Shown: positions 45,281-54,820, counted from the stretch's first letter. The stretch: DNA of 64,000 nucleotides from CAUJIW01 sp963205175 (GCA_041060555.1 JBEUDS010000004.1); one strand, 5' to 3'. Numbers and translations are program-made. The notes: a model not told the origin generated them from the letters alone.

Positions 45281-46891
45281 TCATCGGCCTGTGGCTGATC
45301 GGGGCAGCTCGACGATGAAGCGTGCCCCCAGTACCCGTCCATTGTCACGGCGGTTGAAGGCCTGGATGGTGCCGCCGTGCGCCTCGACGATCTGCTTGGA
45401 GATGGCAAGGCCAAGGCCGGAATGCTGGCCGAAATCCTCCCCCGAGGGGCGCTCGGAGTAGAATCGGCGGAAGATGTCGTGCAGGTTGCCATCGGGAATG
45501 CCCGGCCCGTCGTCGTCGACGATCAGCCTGACCTGGTCGGATGTCGCCGACAGCATGACGCGAACATTGCCGTCGGCGGGCGAGAAAGAGGTGGCATTGT
45601 CGATCAGGTTACGCACGACCTGTCCCAGACGAACCTCCATGCCCATGACCACTGCCGCTCCCTTGGGCGGGCGGGCGTAAGCGATGCTGACGCCCTGTTT
45701 CTGGCCGGTCAGCTTATACACATCGAGCAGCGTGGCAATCATTTCGCCCAGGTCAACCGGCTCGAATTTCACCCGCGACAGTTCGGCGTCCATGCGCGAG
45801 GCATCCGCGATGTCGGTGATGAGTCGGTCAAGGCGCGCCACATCATCGCGGATGATCGCCAGCAGCTGGGCCTGCAGGGCCGGGTCCTTGACACGGCCCA
45901 GCGATTCGACGGCACTGCGCAGGGAGCTGAGCGGGTTCTTGATCTCATGACTGACGTCGGCGGCGAACGATTCGATAGCGTCCATCCGGGAATGCAGGGC
46001 CTGTGTCATATCCGACAGCGCCCGCGCCAGCTGACCGATTTCATCCGTGCGTCGGGGCAGGCGCGGCACAGCGACATCCCGGGCGCGGCCGAGCCTGACC
46101 CGGTCGGCGGCCAGCGCCAGCCGTCGAATCGGTCGGGCGATGGTGCGGGCGAGAAAGACCGAGAGGAACAGGGTCAGCGCGAACACCAGGCAGAACAGCT
46201 GGAACGAGGCCAGCCGCTCGGCCCGCACCACTTTGGTGATGTCGCGGGTGTCGCCCGTCAGCAGCACCACGCCGAGCACCTTGTGCACGCGCTGGATCGG
46301 CACCGCGATGCTGACCACGGTGGTTCCGGTCTCGGCGCGCCGGCGCAGTGCGCTGTCCGGCTGTCCCTGCATCGCCGTGGCGACTTCCGGCAGGCGCCGG
46401 ATTTGCGCGGGCGACGGCTCGTCATAGGGGGGGAGCGTTGGTGATGAACCGATCGTTTCGATCATCTGGTCAAGAAACTGCGCGGCCTCGCGTCGCCACC
46501 CCGGCTTCTTCAGCGACGTTGCCTCGACGCGATGTCCCGGCACCACCAGCGCGCTGTCGGCAAGCAGCCGGCCGTCGGGGGTGAGGATGCGCACCCGGGC
46601 CAGGGCGTCGGTGGCCAGGGTCGCCAGAAGCTCGCTGGTCCGTCGCGGGTCCAGGGTGGGATCCAGTGGTTCCAGCGCCGCGATCTCGGCGAAGCTGTCG
46701 GCCATCAGCGCCGCTTGTGCCGACAGTTCTCCGCGTCGCTGTTCGATCAGGCGAATGCGGAATTCGTCGAGGTAGAGAACGCCGCCACCCAGCATGAGCA
46801 AGGCGAAGACGTTGACCGCGAGGATGCGGGCCGTCAGGGGCGAGAGGAAGCGGGGCTGCTGCGGTCGCGCGCTCGCGTCGCCACGGATCAT
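45281..46891 (-). CDS. chvG: Sensor histidine kinase ChvG-like
   Basis: ChvG (ExoS) is the acid- and envelope-stress sensor of many alphaproteobacteria. The 536-aa product has two membrane helices (about residues 20-40 and 230-252) bounding a periplasmic sensor, then a HAMP domain, the phospho-accepting histidine in DVSHEIKNPLSSLRSAVESL, and the ATPase motifs NLIDNATSFS, DDGPGIPDG and GLGLAISKQIVEAHGG. It overlaps chvI by 4 bases and is followed by hprK, the typical order. Confidence 0.94.
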   Translation of the reverse strand: MIRGDASARPQQPRFLSPLTARILAVNVFALLMLGGGVLYLDEFRIRLIEQRRGELSAQAALMADSFAEIAALEPLDPTLDPRRTSELLATLATDALARVRILTPDGRLLADSALVVPGHRVEATSLKKPGWRREAAQFLDQMIETIGSSPTLPPYDEPSPAQIRRLPEVATAMQGQPDSALRRRAETGTTVVSIAVPIQRVHKVLGVVLLTGDTRDITKVVRAERLASFQLFCLVFALTLFLSVFLARTIARPIRRLALAADRVRLGRARDVAVPRLPRRTDEIGQLARALSDMTQALHSRMDAIESFAADVSHEIKNPLSSLRSAVESLGRVKDPALQAQLLAIIRDDVARLDRLITDIADASRMDAELSRVKFEPVDLGEMIATLLDVYKLTGQKQGVSIAYARPPKGAAVVMGMEVRLGQVVRNLIDNATSFSPADGNVRVMLSATSDQVRLIVDDDGPGIPDGNLHDIFRRFYSERPSGEDFGQHSGLGLAISKQIVEAHGGTIQAFNRRDNGRVLGARFIVELPRSATGR

Positions 46892-47589
46892 TCGTTAAAC
46901 CGGTAGCCGACGCCGTACAGCGTCTCGATGCCGCGGAAATTATCGTCGACGGCACGGAATTTCTTGCGCAACCGCTTGATGTGGCTGTCGATGGTGCGGT
47001 CATCGACATAGACGTCGTCGCTGTAGGCGGCGTCCATCAGCTGATCGCGTGATTTGACGAAACCCGGCCGTTGGGCGAGGGCCTGCAGGATCAGGAATTC
47101 GGTGACGGTGAGCGAGACATCCTTGCCCTCCCAGGTCACTTCATGTTTGGCCGGGTACATGGTGAGCCGGCCGCGCACCATGGCCTGTTCCTCCGGCTCG
47201 TTCTGGCCATCGGCATCGTGGCGGGCGCTGGCGCGACGCAAAACAGCGCGGATGCGCTCGATCAACAGCCGTTGCGAGAATGGCTTGCCGATATAGTCGT
47301 CGGCACCCATGGCGAGACCCAGCGCCTCGTCGATCTCATCATCCTTCGAGGTCAGGAAGATGACGGGGATCCGAGATTTTTCGCGCAGCCGGCGCAGCAA
47401 CTCCATGCCGTCCATGCGCGGCATCTTGATGTCGAGCACCGCCAGGTCGGGCGGGTTCTCCAGCAGGGCCTTGAGCGCTGTGGCACCATCGGAATAGACA
47501 CGCACCGTATAACCCTCCGTCTGCAGCGCGATGCTGACGGAGGTCAGGATGTTGCGATCGTCATCGACGAGGGCGATGGTGGCGGACAC
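46888..47589 (-). CDS. chvI: Response regulator ChvI-like
   Basis: The 233-aa OmpR/PhoB-type regulator has a receiver domain with the acidic pocket at residues 9-11, phospho-acceptor D53 in LAVLDIKMPRMDG, FLTSKDDEIDEALGL, and a winged-helix DNA-binding domain ending YSDDVYVDDRTIDSHIKRLRK (in two parts) and GVGYRFNE. It pairs with ChvG. In related bacteria the pair controls envelope, exopolysaccharide and acid responses. Confidence 0.95.
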   Translation of the reverse strand: MSATIALVDDDRNILTSVSIALQTEGYTVRVYSDGATALKALLENPPDLAVLDIKMPRMDGMELLRRLREKSRIPVIFLTSKDDEIDEALGLAMGADDYIGKPFSQRLLIERIRAVLRRASARHDADGQNEPEEQAMVRGRLTMYPAKHEVTWEGKDVSLTVTEFLILQALAQRPGFVKSRDQLMDAAYSDDVYVDDRTIDSHIKRLRKKFRAVDDNFRGIETLYGVGYRFNE

Positions 47590-47664
47590 GGGTGGCTTGG
47601 TCCCACAAGGATATGGCAGTGATCTATTTGCCCGGGTAATCCCGGGGCATCAAGGCCCGGAGTC

Positions 47665-48528
47665 TCAACCCGGGATCACCCGTGCCAGCAGGGCGTCGAT
47701 CGCCGTCCGGCTTGCGGGTTCGTCGAGCGTCGGGGCGTGGCCGACACGCGGAATCTCGGTGAGCATCAGGTCGGGCCGTCGCTGGCGCATGCCGGCGCAG
47801 GTCGCCGCGCTCAGGATGTCGGAGGTGGCGCCGCGCACCACGGCCACGGGCAGGCCGGCCAGGGCGTCGAAGGCTGGCCACAGGTCCATGGCGACAGCAC
47901 CGCTGGGCATCTTGAAGGGCGTGGCGATATCGGGGTCGTAGTCGACGGCGATCCGACCGTTGGGCTGCAGGTAGCAGGCGCGCTTGGCCATGCGCAGCCA
48001 GTCTTCCATGGTGAAATCGGGGTAGATGTCGGCCGCCAGCTCCCGCATTGCCCAGGCCGCGTGCATCCAGGTCGGCCAGGGCCCGGTTTTGCCGACGTAG
48101 CCGCGAATCCGCGCGAGGCCGGCCTCGTCGATCTCCGGCCCGATGTCGTTGAGCAGGACGCCTGCCAGATGCTGATTGAGTGTGCCGGCCATCAGCATCG
48201 CCATGATGCCGCCCAGCGATGTCCCGATGACCACAAGCTTGCGGGCGCCGGCTTCCGCAAGCAGGGCTTCGATGTCCTGCAGGTAGACCAGCGGTGTGTA
48301 GGTGAGTGGATCCTTGGCGTAGCCGGAGTCGCCCCGGCCGCGCAGATCCAGGCACCACACCCGCCAGCTGCCCGCCAGCGCACCGGCGACGCCCTCGAAA
48401 TCCCGGGCGTTGCGGGTCAGGCCGGGGATGCACAGCACGGTTGGCCGGTCATCGGGACCGGCATAATCGCGATAATGCAGGCGCAAGCCGTCACGCGACC
48501 AGAAATAGCGATCCTCGAACGCTTTCAT
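47665..48528 (-). CDS. Alpha/beta hydrolase
   Basis: The 287-aa product has the alpha/beta-hydrolase fold: oxyanion region CIPGLTRNARDFEG, DLRGRGDSGYA, the nucleophile elbow VIGTSLGGIMA, and the histidine near the C-terminus in PRVGHAPTLDEPA. Esterase, epoxide hydrolase and C-C hydrolase roles are all possible. ATG 48528 follows GGAGGAAC. It is divergent from a TetR regulator 144 bases away that may control it. Confidence 0.9.
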   Translation of the reverse strand: MKAFEDRYFWSRDGLRLHYRDYAGPDDRPTVLCIPGLTRNARDFEGVAGALAGSWRVWCLDLRGRGDSGYAKDPLTYTPLVYLQDIEALLAEAGARKLVVIGTSLGGIMAMLMAGTLNQHLAGVLLNDIGPEIDEAGLARIRGYVGKTGPWPTWMHAAWAMRELAADIYPDFTMEDWLRMAKRACYLQPNGRIAVDYDPDIATPFKMPSGAVAMDLWPAFDALAGLPVAVVRGATSDILSAATCAGMRQRRPDLMLTEIPRVGHAPTLDEPASRTAIDALLARVIPG

Positions 48529-48672
48529 CGTTCCTCCGTTGCCCGCGCCGGGTGCCATATCTGCCGCTTATGGCGCGAACCCCGGCTCAGCCTCAAGCAC
48601 TTGGACATTTTACCGATGACCGTCAACGTTTCCCGTGATACCCCTGAGGCAGGCTCAATACATGGGCCGGTC

Positions 48673-49314
48673 ATGCGTATCCTAGGTGAGGAGAGTCTGT
48701 TGGCGGAGCAACCGGTCGAACGCGCACGGCGCTACAAACCGGAAGAGACGCGGGAACGCATTCTCGATGCCGCCCGCACGCTGTTCCGGACGCGAGGCTA
48801 CGTCAATACATCGACGGCGGATATCGCCGCCCACGCCGGAGTCGCCGAAGGCTCCATTTTCTACCACTACGGGTCGAAGCGGAACCTGCTGGCGGCGCTG
48901 GGCCGGGAGTGGGCGCAGAGTCTGATCGCCGCCATGCGGGGTGACGCCAGGGACATGGCTGAACTGACACCGGCGATCACCATCCCCCGGGTGTTCGAGT
49001 TCTGCGCCACTTATGGCAAGCCCACCGACCTGATCGGTGTCGAGGAGGATGATCCGGAAGGTCAGCCATTCTCGACCGCTGCCCGCGAGGTGTCGGTCAA
49101 GTTCGTCGAGGACATGCTGCGCGCCACGGTGGGCTGCAAGGCGGATTGCCACGTCAACATTCCGCTGGCGGCCTCGTTCATCCATGCCGCGGTCCATGAT
49201 GCGTTGATGCGCTGCTTCGGCCCGGAGCCCGATGCGCAGCCGGAAGACGTGATGGCCGAGTTGATCCGCTTTGTCGAATGCTCCTGCGGCTGGCATGGCA
49301 GGGTCGCTGCCTGA
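48673..49314 (+). CDS. TetR/AcrR-family transcriptional regulator
   Basis: The 213-aa product has the TetR HTH: TRERILDAARTLFRTRGYVN, TSTADIAAHAGVAEGSIFYH, YGSKRNLLAALG. The C-terminal ligand domain is not assignable. The start is uncertain: ATG 48673 has no good ribosome-binding site, an in-frame ATG lies at 48616, and a TTG at 48700 is preceded by GAGGAG. It faces the hydrolase gene across 144 bases. Confidence 0.88.
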   Translation: MRILGEESLLAEQPVERARRYKPEETRERILDAARTLFRTRGYVNTSTADIAAHAGVAEGSIFYHYGSKRNLLAALGREWAQSLIAAMRGDARDMAELTPAITIPRVFEFCATYGKPTDLIGVEEDDPEGQPFSTAAREVSVKFVEDMLRATVGCKADCHVNIPLAASFIHAAVHDALMRCFGPEPDAQPEDVMAELIRFVECSCGWHGRVAA

Positions 49315-49381
49315 ACAGCGCGATGACCGGTAATCCGGTGCCAGGGCTTTCCGCCGGCGGCCGACGCCTTATCTGACGATC

Positions 49382-50836
49382 ATGACCGTTCCCTCCCCTT
49401 CCACCCCGTTCTTCCGGCCCGAGCGGGCCATCGAAGCCCTGGGCGATGCCTTCTACGATGTCGTCGCGCCGGCCGGCTTCCCCCGCCACATCCTGCGCTT
49501 CCGCAACCAGCGCTGGGCCGAGCGGATGGGGCTGGGCGCGCTCGACGATGACCAGTGGATCGCCCACTTCGGCCGGTTCGAGCCGCTGCCGGGTTCGCTG
49601 CCGGCGCCGCTGGCGCTGCGCTACCACGGCCACCAGTTCCGGGTGTACAACCCGGACATCGGCGACGGCCGCGGCTTCCTGTTCGCCCAGCTGCGCGACC
49701 CACGCGACGGTCGTCTGCTCGACTTCGGCACCAAGGGCTCGGGCCAGACCCCCTACAGCCGGTTCGGCGACGGCCGGCTGACGCTCAAGGGCGGTGTGCG
49801 CGAGGTGCTGGCCACCGAGATGCTGGAGGCGCTGGGCGTCTCCACCTCCAAGTCGTTCTCGCTGATCGAGACCGGCGAGGCGCTGAGCCGCCACGACGAG
49901 CCGTCGCCCACCCGGTCGTCGGTGCTGGTGCGGCTGTCCCACAGCCATATCCGCTACGGTACCTTCCAGCGGCTGGCGGCGTTGCAGGACCAGGCGTCGA
50001 TGACCCGGCTGGTCGACTATGTGCTGGCGCAGTTCGTGCCCGGCGGGCCGGGGCCGGCGGCGACGCTCGATGACCGGGTGGCGGCGCTGATCGATTACGC
50101 GGTCGGTGGCGCGGCGGATCTGGCGGCGAGCTACATGGCGGCGGGCTTCGTCCATGGCGTGCTCAACACCGACAACATCAACATCACCGCCGAGAGCTTC
50201 GACTACGGCCCCTACCGCTTCGCGCCGGTATTCGACCCCGGCTTCACCGCCGCCTATTTCGACGAGCACGGCCTCTATGCCTACGGCCGGCAGATCGAGG
50301 CGCTGCACTGGAACGTCTATCAGCTGGCCCGCGCGCTGCTGCTGATCGTGCCCAAGGAGGCGCTGGTGCCGGCGCTGGAAACCTTTCCCGGTCGGCTGGA
50401 GGCGGCGATCACCGCCAGAATACTGGCCCGGCTGGGGGTGCGGTCGCGCGGTGCCGCCGCCGACCAGGCGTTGCTGGCGGCGATGGAGGGGGCGCTGGCG
50501 GGCACCGGTGTCGGCCTCGACCGCTTCTACTTCGACTGGTTCGGCGGTCCGGCCTCGGCCGCGCGGCGGGCGCGCTCGCCGGCCCGCGACAGCTATGCTG
50601 GCGAGGCCTTCATGCCTTTTGCCGCCGACATGGCCGACCGGGAACCGGCGGCAGGTGTCACCGACCGGCTGGCCGCTGACTATTTCGCCGACGCCGCGCC
50701 TTGCAGTCTGTTGATCGACGAGATCGAGGCGATCTGGGCGGCGATTGATGCCAGCGATGACTGGACGCCGTTCACTGCCAAGGTCGCGGCGATCCGCCGG
50801 ATGGGCGCGGCGGCGGGCCTGGCAGGCGACCTGTAG
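49382..50836 (+). CDS. selO: SelO/YdiU-family protein adenylyltransferase
   Basis: SelO is a pseudokinase-fold enzyme that transfers AMP to protein hydroxyls. The 484-aa product has the N-terminal YHGHQFRVYNPDIGDGRG, KGSGQTPYSRFGDGRLTLKG, the EMLEALGVSTSKSFSLIETG helix, and the catalytic VHGVLNTDNINITAESFDYG and FDPGF segments. The C-terminal third, after about residue 380, diverges from E. coli SelO and lacks its NPKYVLRN-type motif, so this is a lineage-specific variant. Confidence 0.88.
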   Translation: MTVPSPSTPFFRPERAIEALGDAFYDVVAPAGFPRHILRFRNQRWAERMGLGALDDDQWIAHFGRFEPLPGSLPAPLALRYHGHQFRVYNPDIGDGRGFLFAQLRDPRDGRLLDFGTKGSGQTPYSRFGDGRLTLKGGVREVLATEMLEALGVSTSKSFSLIETGEALSRHDEPSPTRSSVLVRLSHSHIRYGTFQRLAALQDQASMTRLVDYVLAQFVPGGPGPAATLDDRVAALIDYAVGGAADLAASYMAAGFVHGVLNTDNINITAESFDYGPYRFAPVFDPGFTAAYFDEHGLYAYGRQIEALHWNVYQLARALLLIVPKEALVPALETFPGRLEAAITARILARLGVRSRGAAADQALLAAMEGALAGTGVGLDRFYFDWFGGPASAARRARSPARDSYAGEAFMPFAADMADREPAAGVTDRLAADYFADAAPCSLLIDEIEAIWAAIDASDDWTPFTAKVAAIRRMGAAAGLAGDL

Positions 50837-50941
50837 AACGGCAGACCGCAGGATTTCGGCCGGGTCCGTGCCGCGCTCCACCAATTGGGCATTGCCTTTT
50901 GCATGTGCGAAAGGCTATCGACCGGGCGCGTTTCCAATCTC

Positions 50942-50957
50942 CCCTCCGCGCGGAGGG
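50942..50957. repeat. Perfect 16-bp palindrome in the ppa leader
   Basis: CCCTCCGCGCGGAGGG is a perfect palindrome ending 17 bases before the ppa start codon. It could form a hairpin with too small a loop to be ideal, or be a dimeric protein site. The spacer behind it carries the CGAGG ribosome-binding site. Confidence 0.6.
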
Positions 50958-50974
50958 CAGCTCCCGAGGTCAGT

Positions 50975-51508
50975 ATGGACATCCGCTTCATTCCGGTCGG
51001 CAAGAACCCGCCCCACGACATCAACGTCATCGTCGAGATCCCGCGCGGCGGCGAGCCGGTGAAGTACGAGATCGACAAGAAGTCGGGCGCGCTGTTCGTC
51101 GATCGCTTCCTCAACACCTCGATGGTCTATCCGGCCAACTACGGCTTCGTGCCGCACACCCTGTCGGAAGATGGCGACCCCATCGACGTGCTGGTGGTGA
51201 GCGAGACCGCTGTGGTGCCGGGTGCTGTCATTCCGGCGCGTCCGATCGGCGTTCTGCTGATGGAAGACGAGGCGGGGCCGGACGAGAAGATTCTCGCGGT
51301 GCCCGTCGACAAACTGCACCCCTTCTATGCCGGCGTGAAGGATCACAGTGACCTGCCGCAGATCCTGCTCGACAAGGTTGCTCACTTCTTCCAGCATTAC
51401 AAAGACTTGGAAAAGGGCAAGTGGGTCACCATCGTGAAGTGGGAAGGTGCTGACGTCGCCAAGGAGCGGATCGTCCAGGCCATCGAGCGCGCGGGCGGCA
51501 AGGTCTGA
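50975..51508 (+). CDS. ppa: Inorganic pyrophosphatase
   Basis: This soluble family I enzyme hydrolyses pyrophosphate and pulls biosynthesis forward. The 177-aa product has YEIDKKSGALFVDRFL, MVYPANYGFVPHTL, the catalytic DGDPIDVLVV and HYKDLEKGKWV. Start ATG 50975. An intrinsic terminator follows at 51534-51558, so it appears to be a single-gene unit. Confidence 0.96.
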   Translation: MDIRFIPVGKNPPHDINVIVEIPRGGEPVKYEIDKKSGALFVDRFLNTSMVYPANYGFVPHTLSEDGDPIDVLVVSETAVVPGAVIPARPIGVLLMEDEAGPDEKILAVPVDKLHPFYAGVKDHSDLPQILLDKVAHFFQHYKDLEKGKWVTIVKWEGADVAKERIVQAIERAGGKV

Positions 51509-51533
51509 TCCCGCCGTCTGGCAGACTGACGCG

Positions 51534-51560
51534 AAGGCCGGCCATTGTGCCGGCCTTTGT
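51534..51560 (+). terminator. Intrinsic terminator after ppa
   Basis: AAGGCCGGC (51534-51542) pairs perfectly with GCCGGCCTT (51549-51557) across a six-base loop, followed by TTGTCGTT. It lies 26 bases after the ppa stop and before the TPP-enzyme gene. Confidence 0.75.
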
Positions 51561-51620
51561 CGTTGACGGGGGGCAAGGCGTCGGTTGACTCCGGCCGGTT
51601 GGCATCGCACCACAGCGTGC

Positions 51621-53267
51621 ATGACCGAGACCCGCACCGCCGCCCAGATCCTTGTCGATTGCCTTGTCGCACAGGGCACCAGCCATGCCTTCTGCGTGCC
51701 GGGCGAGAGCTATCTCGCGGTGCTCGACGCGCTGTACGACGCCCGCAACAGCATCCAGCTCGTCACCGGCCGCCACGAGGCGGGTGTCGCCAATATGGCG
51801 GAAGCACATGGCAAACTGACCGGCCGGCCCGGTGTTGCGTTCGTCACCCGCGGACCCGGCGCCACCCATGCTGCCATCGGCGTGCATACCGCCAAACAGG
51901 ACTCGACGCCGCTGATCCTGTTCATCGGCCAGATCGATCGCGCCACCCGCGACCGCGAGGCGTTCCAGGAAGTCGACTATCGGGCGATGTTCGGCACCGT
52001 CGCCAAGTGGGTCGCCGAGATCGACGATGCCTCCCGCATGGCCGAATATGTCACGCGGGCCTTCGCCGTGGCGATGAACGGCCGGCCGGGTCCGGTGGTG
52101 CTGGCGCTGCCGGAGGACATGCTGGTGGAAGCGGTGCCCGCGCGGGTGCCGCCGCGGGTCGAGCCGGTGCGTGCGGCGGCGGTGCCCGCCGACATCGCGC
52201 GCATCGAGGCGCTGCTGGCCCGCGCCCGGCGCCCGCTGGTGGTGCTGGGCGGTTCGGGCTGGAGCGCGGCCGGGCTGGCGGCGGTGCAGGCTTTCGCCGA
52301 GGCCAACCGGCTGCCGGTGGCCACCGGGTTCCGCCGCAAGGCGCTGATCGACAACCGCCACCCCTGCTACGTCGGTGAACTGGGGCTGGGCCCCAATCCC
52401 AAACTCGCCGCCCGGACCCGCGAGGCCGATCTGCTGATCGTGCTGGGCTCGCGCCTCTCCGAGGTGGTGACCAGCGGCTACACGCTGGTGGAGGCACCGC
52501 TGCCGCGCCAGACGCTGGTGCATGTCCACCCCGACAGCGGCGAGATCGGCCGCGTCTATCAGGCCGAGGTCGGCATCGCCGCCAGCCTCGACTGCGTGGC
52601 GGCCGCACTCGCCGCCGTGCGCGTCGACTCCGCCGCCTGGGCCGCCGACACGGCCACGGCCCGCGCCGACTACGAAGCCTGGGTGGCGCCGGTGGCGGTG
52701 GGCGAGGGCGTCAACCTTGCCGCCGTGATGGCGCATCTGGCCGAGGTGCTGCCCGAGGACGCCATCCTCACCAACGGCGCCGGCAATTTCGCCGCCTGGC
52801 TGCATCGCTTCTACGAGCACCGCAGGCCCGGCACCCAGCTGGCGCCCACCAATGGCGCCATGGGCTACGGCCTGCCGGCGGCGGTGGCGGCCAAGCTGGT
52901 GGACCCGGCGCGCACCGTCGTGTGCATCGCCGGCGACGGCGACTTCCAGATGTCGTTCCAGGAGCTGAGCACGGCAGCGCAATATGGTGCGGCGATCATC
53001 GTGCTGGTGGCCAACAACGGCGTCTATGGCACCATCCGCATGCACCAGGACCGCGAGTATCCCGGGCGCGTTTCCGGCACCACCATGATGAACCCTGATT
53101 TCGCCGCTCTGGCCCGGGCTTATGGCGGGCATGGCGCGCGGGTCGAGCGCACCGAGGATTTCCCGGCAGCCTTCGCGCAGGCGCGCGCCGCCGGCACGCT
53201 GGCGGTGCTCGATCTGGCGGTCAGCCCCAAGTTCATTTCACCCACCAAGACCCTTTCCGATCTCTGA
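51621..53267 (+). CDS. Thiamine-pyrophosphate-dependent enzyme paired with AmaB-like dehydrogenase
   Basis: The 548-aa product belongs to the acetolactate synthase/decarboxylase superfamily. The glutamate lies in TGRHEAGVANMAEAHG and the C-terminal TPP motif is GDGDFQMSFQE...IVLVANNGVYGT. It differs from the TPP enzyme at 13107-14828. An ALDH7-type dehydrogenase begins 11 bases after its stop, so the two are cotranscribed. A 2-oxoacid decarboxylase feeding an aldehyde to the dehydrogenase is one reading; the substrate is unknown. Start ATG 51621 (MTETRTAAQIL). Confidence 0.85.
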   Translation: MTETRTAAQILVDCLVAQGTSHAFCVPGESYLAVLDALYDARNSIQLVTGRHEAGVANMAEAHGKLTGRPGVAFVTRGPGATHAAIGVHTAKQDSTPLILFIGQIDRATRDREAFQEVDYRAMFGTVAKWVAEIDDASRMAEYVTRAFAVAMNGRPGPVVLALPEDMLVEAVPARVPPRVEPVRAAAVPADIARIEALLARARRPLVVLGGSGWSAAGLAAVQAFAEANRLPVATGFRRKALIDNRHPCYVGELGLGPNPKLAARTREADLLIVLGSRLSEVVTSGYTLVEAPLPRQTLVHVHPDSGEIGRVYQAEVGIAASLDCVAAALAAVRVDSAAWAADTATARADYEAWVAPVAVGEGVNLAAVMAHLAEVLPEDAILTNGAGNFAAWLHRFYEHRRPGTQLAPTNGAMGYGLPAAVAAKLVDPARTVVCIAGDGDFQMSFQELSTAAQYGAAIIVLVANNGVYGTIRMHQDREYPGRVSGTTMMNPDFAALARAYGGHGARVERTEDFPAAFAQARAAGTLAVLDLAVSPKFISPTKTLSDL

Positions 53268-53278
53268 AGGACCGACCG

Positions 53279-54778
53279 ATGGCCGACGTTTCCGCTCTCC
53301 TGACCGCCCTTGGCGTGTCGCCCGCCGCTTATGCCGACGGCGACATCACTGCCCACTCGCCGGTCGACGGCTCGGTGACCGGTCGGGTCGCGATCGACAG
53401 CCTGGACGAGGTTGACGCCAAGATCGCCCGCAGCGTCGAGGCGTTCACCGCCTGGTCGACGGTGCCGGCGCCGGTGCGCGGCGAACTGGTGCGCCGGTTC
53501 GGCAACATGCTGCGCGACAACAAGGAGGCGCTGGGCCAGCTGGTGACCATCGAGACCGGCAAGCCGATCTCCGAGGGTCTGGGCGAGGTGCAGGAGATGA
53601 TCGACATCTGCGACTTCGCGGTCGGTCTGTCGCGCCAGCTCTACGGCCTGACCATCGCTTCCGAGCGCCCGAGCCATCACCTGCGCGAGATGTGGCACCC
53701 GCTGGGGCCGGTCGCCATCATTTCGGCGTTCAACTTCCCGGTCGCGGTGTGGTGCTGGAACGCCGCGCTGGCGCTGGTGTGCGGCAACAGCCTGCTGTGG
53801 AAGCCGTCGGAAAAGACGCCGCTGACCGCGCTGGCGGTGCAGGCGCTGTTCGAGCAGACGGCCGCGGCCTTCGACGAGGCGCCGGCCAACCTGTCGCAGG
53901 TCATCCAGGGCCGCGCCGATGTCGGCGCACGGCTGACCGCCGATGGCCGGGTGCCGCTGGTCTCGGCCACCGGCAGCGTGCGCATGGGCCGCGCCGTCGC
54001 CCAGGCCGTCGCCGCCCGGTTGGGCCGCAGCCTGCTGGAGCTGGGGGGGAACGCCGCCACCATCGTCTGCCCGACCGCCGACCTCGATCTGGCGTTGCGC
54101 GCCATCACCTTCGGTGCCGCCGGCACCACCGGCCAGCGCTGCACCACCATGCGGCGGCTGATCGTCCATGACTCGGTCTATGACGCGCTGGTGCCGCGCC
54201 TGGTGGCGGCCTACCAGAGTCTGTCGATCGGCGATCCGCTGGACCCGAAGAACCTCATCGGCCCGCTGGTCGACGGCCAGGCGGTCGACGCCATGATGAG
54301 CGCGCTCGACCATGCGCGCGCCCAGGGCGGCACCGTGCTCACCGGCGGCCGCAGCATTCCGCGCGTGCCCGGCGGCCACTATGTCGAGCCGGCGCTGGTG
54401 GCGATGCCGGGCCAGACCGACATCGTCCGCGAGGAGACCTTCGCGCCGATCCTCTACATTCTCAAGTACAGCGATTTCGCCGAGGCGATCCGCCTGCAGC
54501 GCGACGTGCCGCAGGGTCTGTCGTCGTCGATCATCACCAACGACATGCGCGAGGCGGAATATTTCACCTCGGCGCTGGGCAGCGACTGCGGCATCGCCAA
54601 CGTCAACATGGGCACCTCGGGCGCCGAGATTGGCGGAGCCTTCGGCGGCGAGAAGGAGACCGGCGGCGGCCGCGAGTCCGGCTCGGATGCCTGGAAGAGC
54701 TACATGCGGCGCCAGACCCAGACCATCAATTACGGCCGGACGCTGCCACTGGCCCAGGGCGTCAAGTTCGACCTGTAA
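53279..54778 (+). CDS. amaB: ALDH7-type dehydrogenase (AmaB, piperidine-6-carboxylate/aminoadipate semialdehyde)
   Basis: The 499-aa aldehyde dehydrogenase has catalytic C288 in GTTGQRCTTMRRL and E254 in LLELGGNAA. The C-terminal stretch NVNMGTSGAEIGGAFGGEKE and TGGGRESGSDAWKSYMRR, then TINYG and LPLAQGVKFDL, is characteristic of the ALDH7/antiquitin group. AmaB enzymes oxidise L-piperidine-6-carboxylate/aminoadipate semialdehyde to aminoadipate in lysine breakdown. No lysine aminotransferase or saccharopine gene is adjacent. It follows the TPP enzyme by 11 bases. Confidence 0.9.
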   Translation: MADVSALLTALGVSPAAYADGDITAHSPVDGSVTGRVAIDSLDEVDAKIARSVEAFTAWSTVPAPVRGELVRRFGNMLRDNKEALGQLVTIETGKPISEGLGEVQEMIDICDFAVGLSRQLYGLTIASERPSHHLREMWHPLGPVAIISAFNFPVAVWCWNAALALVCGNSLLWKPSEKTPLTALAVQALFEQTAAAFDEAPANLSQVIQGRADVGARLTADGRVPLVSATGSVRMGRAVAQAVAARLGRSLLELGGNAATIVCPTADLDLALRAITFGAAGTTGQRCTTMRRLIVHDSVYDALVPRLVAAYQSLSIGDPLDPKNLIGPLVDGQAVDAMMSALDHARAQGGTVLTGGRSIPRVPGGHYVEPALVAMPGQTDIVREETFAPILYILKYSDFAEAIRLQRDVPQGLSSSIITNDMREAEYFTSALGSDCGIANVNMGTSGAEIGGAFGGEKETGGGRESGSDAWKSYMRRQTQTINYGRTLPLAQGVKFDL

Positions 54779-54784
54779 GGGGGC

Positions 54785-54820
54785 GGCCGGGGCGTCCCCT
54801 GTTCAGGCGACGCTCCGGCC
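54785..54820. terminator. Probable bidirectional terminator between convergent genes
   Basis: GGCCGGGGCGTC (54785-54796) pairs with GACGCTCCGGCC (54809-54820) over 12 positions with one G-U and a 12-base loop. It sits between the convergent ends of the dehydrogenase and the methyltransferase. No T-run follows on either side. Confidence 0.5.

Noticed and set aside
43481..47589. The PTS-RapZ-HprK-ChvGI block as a new signalling system
   Set aside because: This order is widespread and known in alphaproteobacteria.
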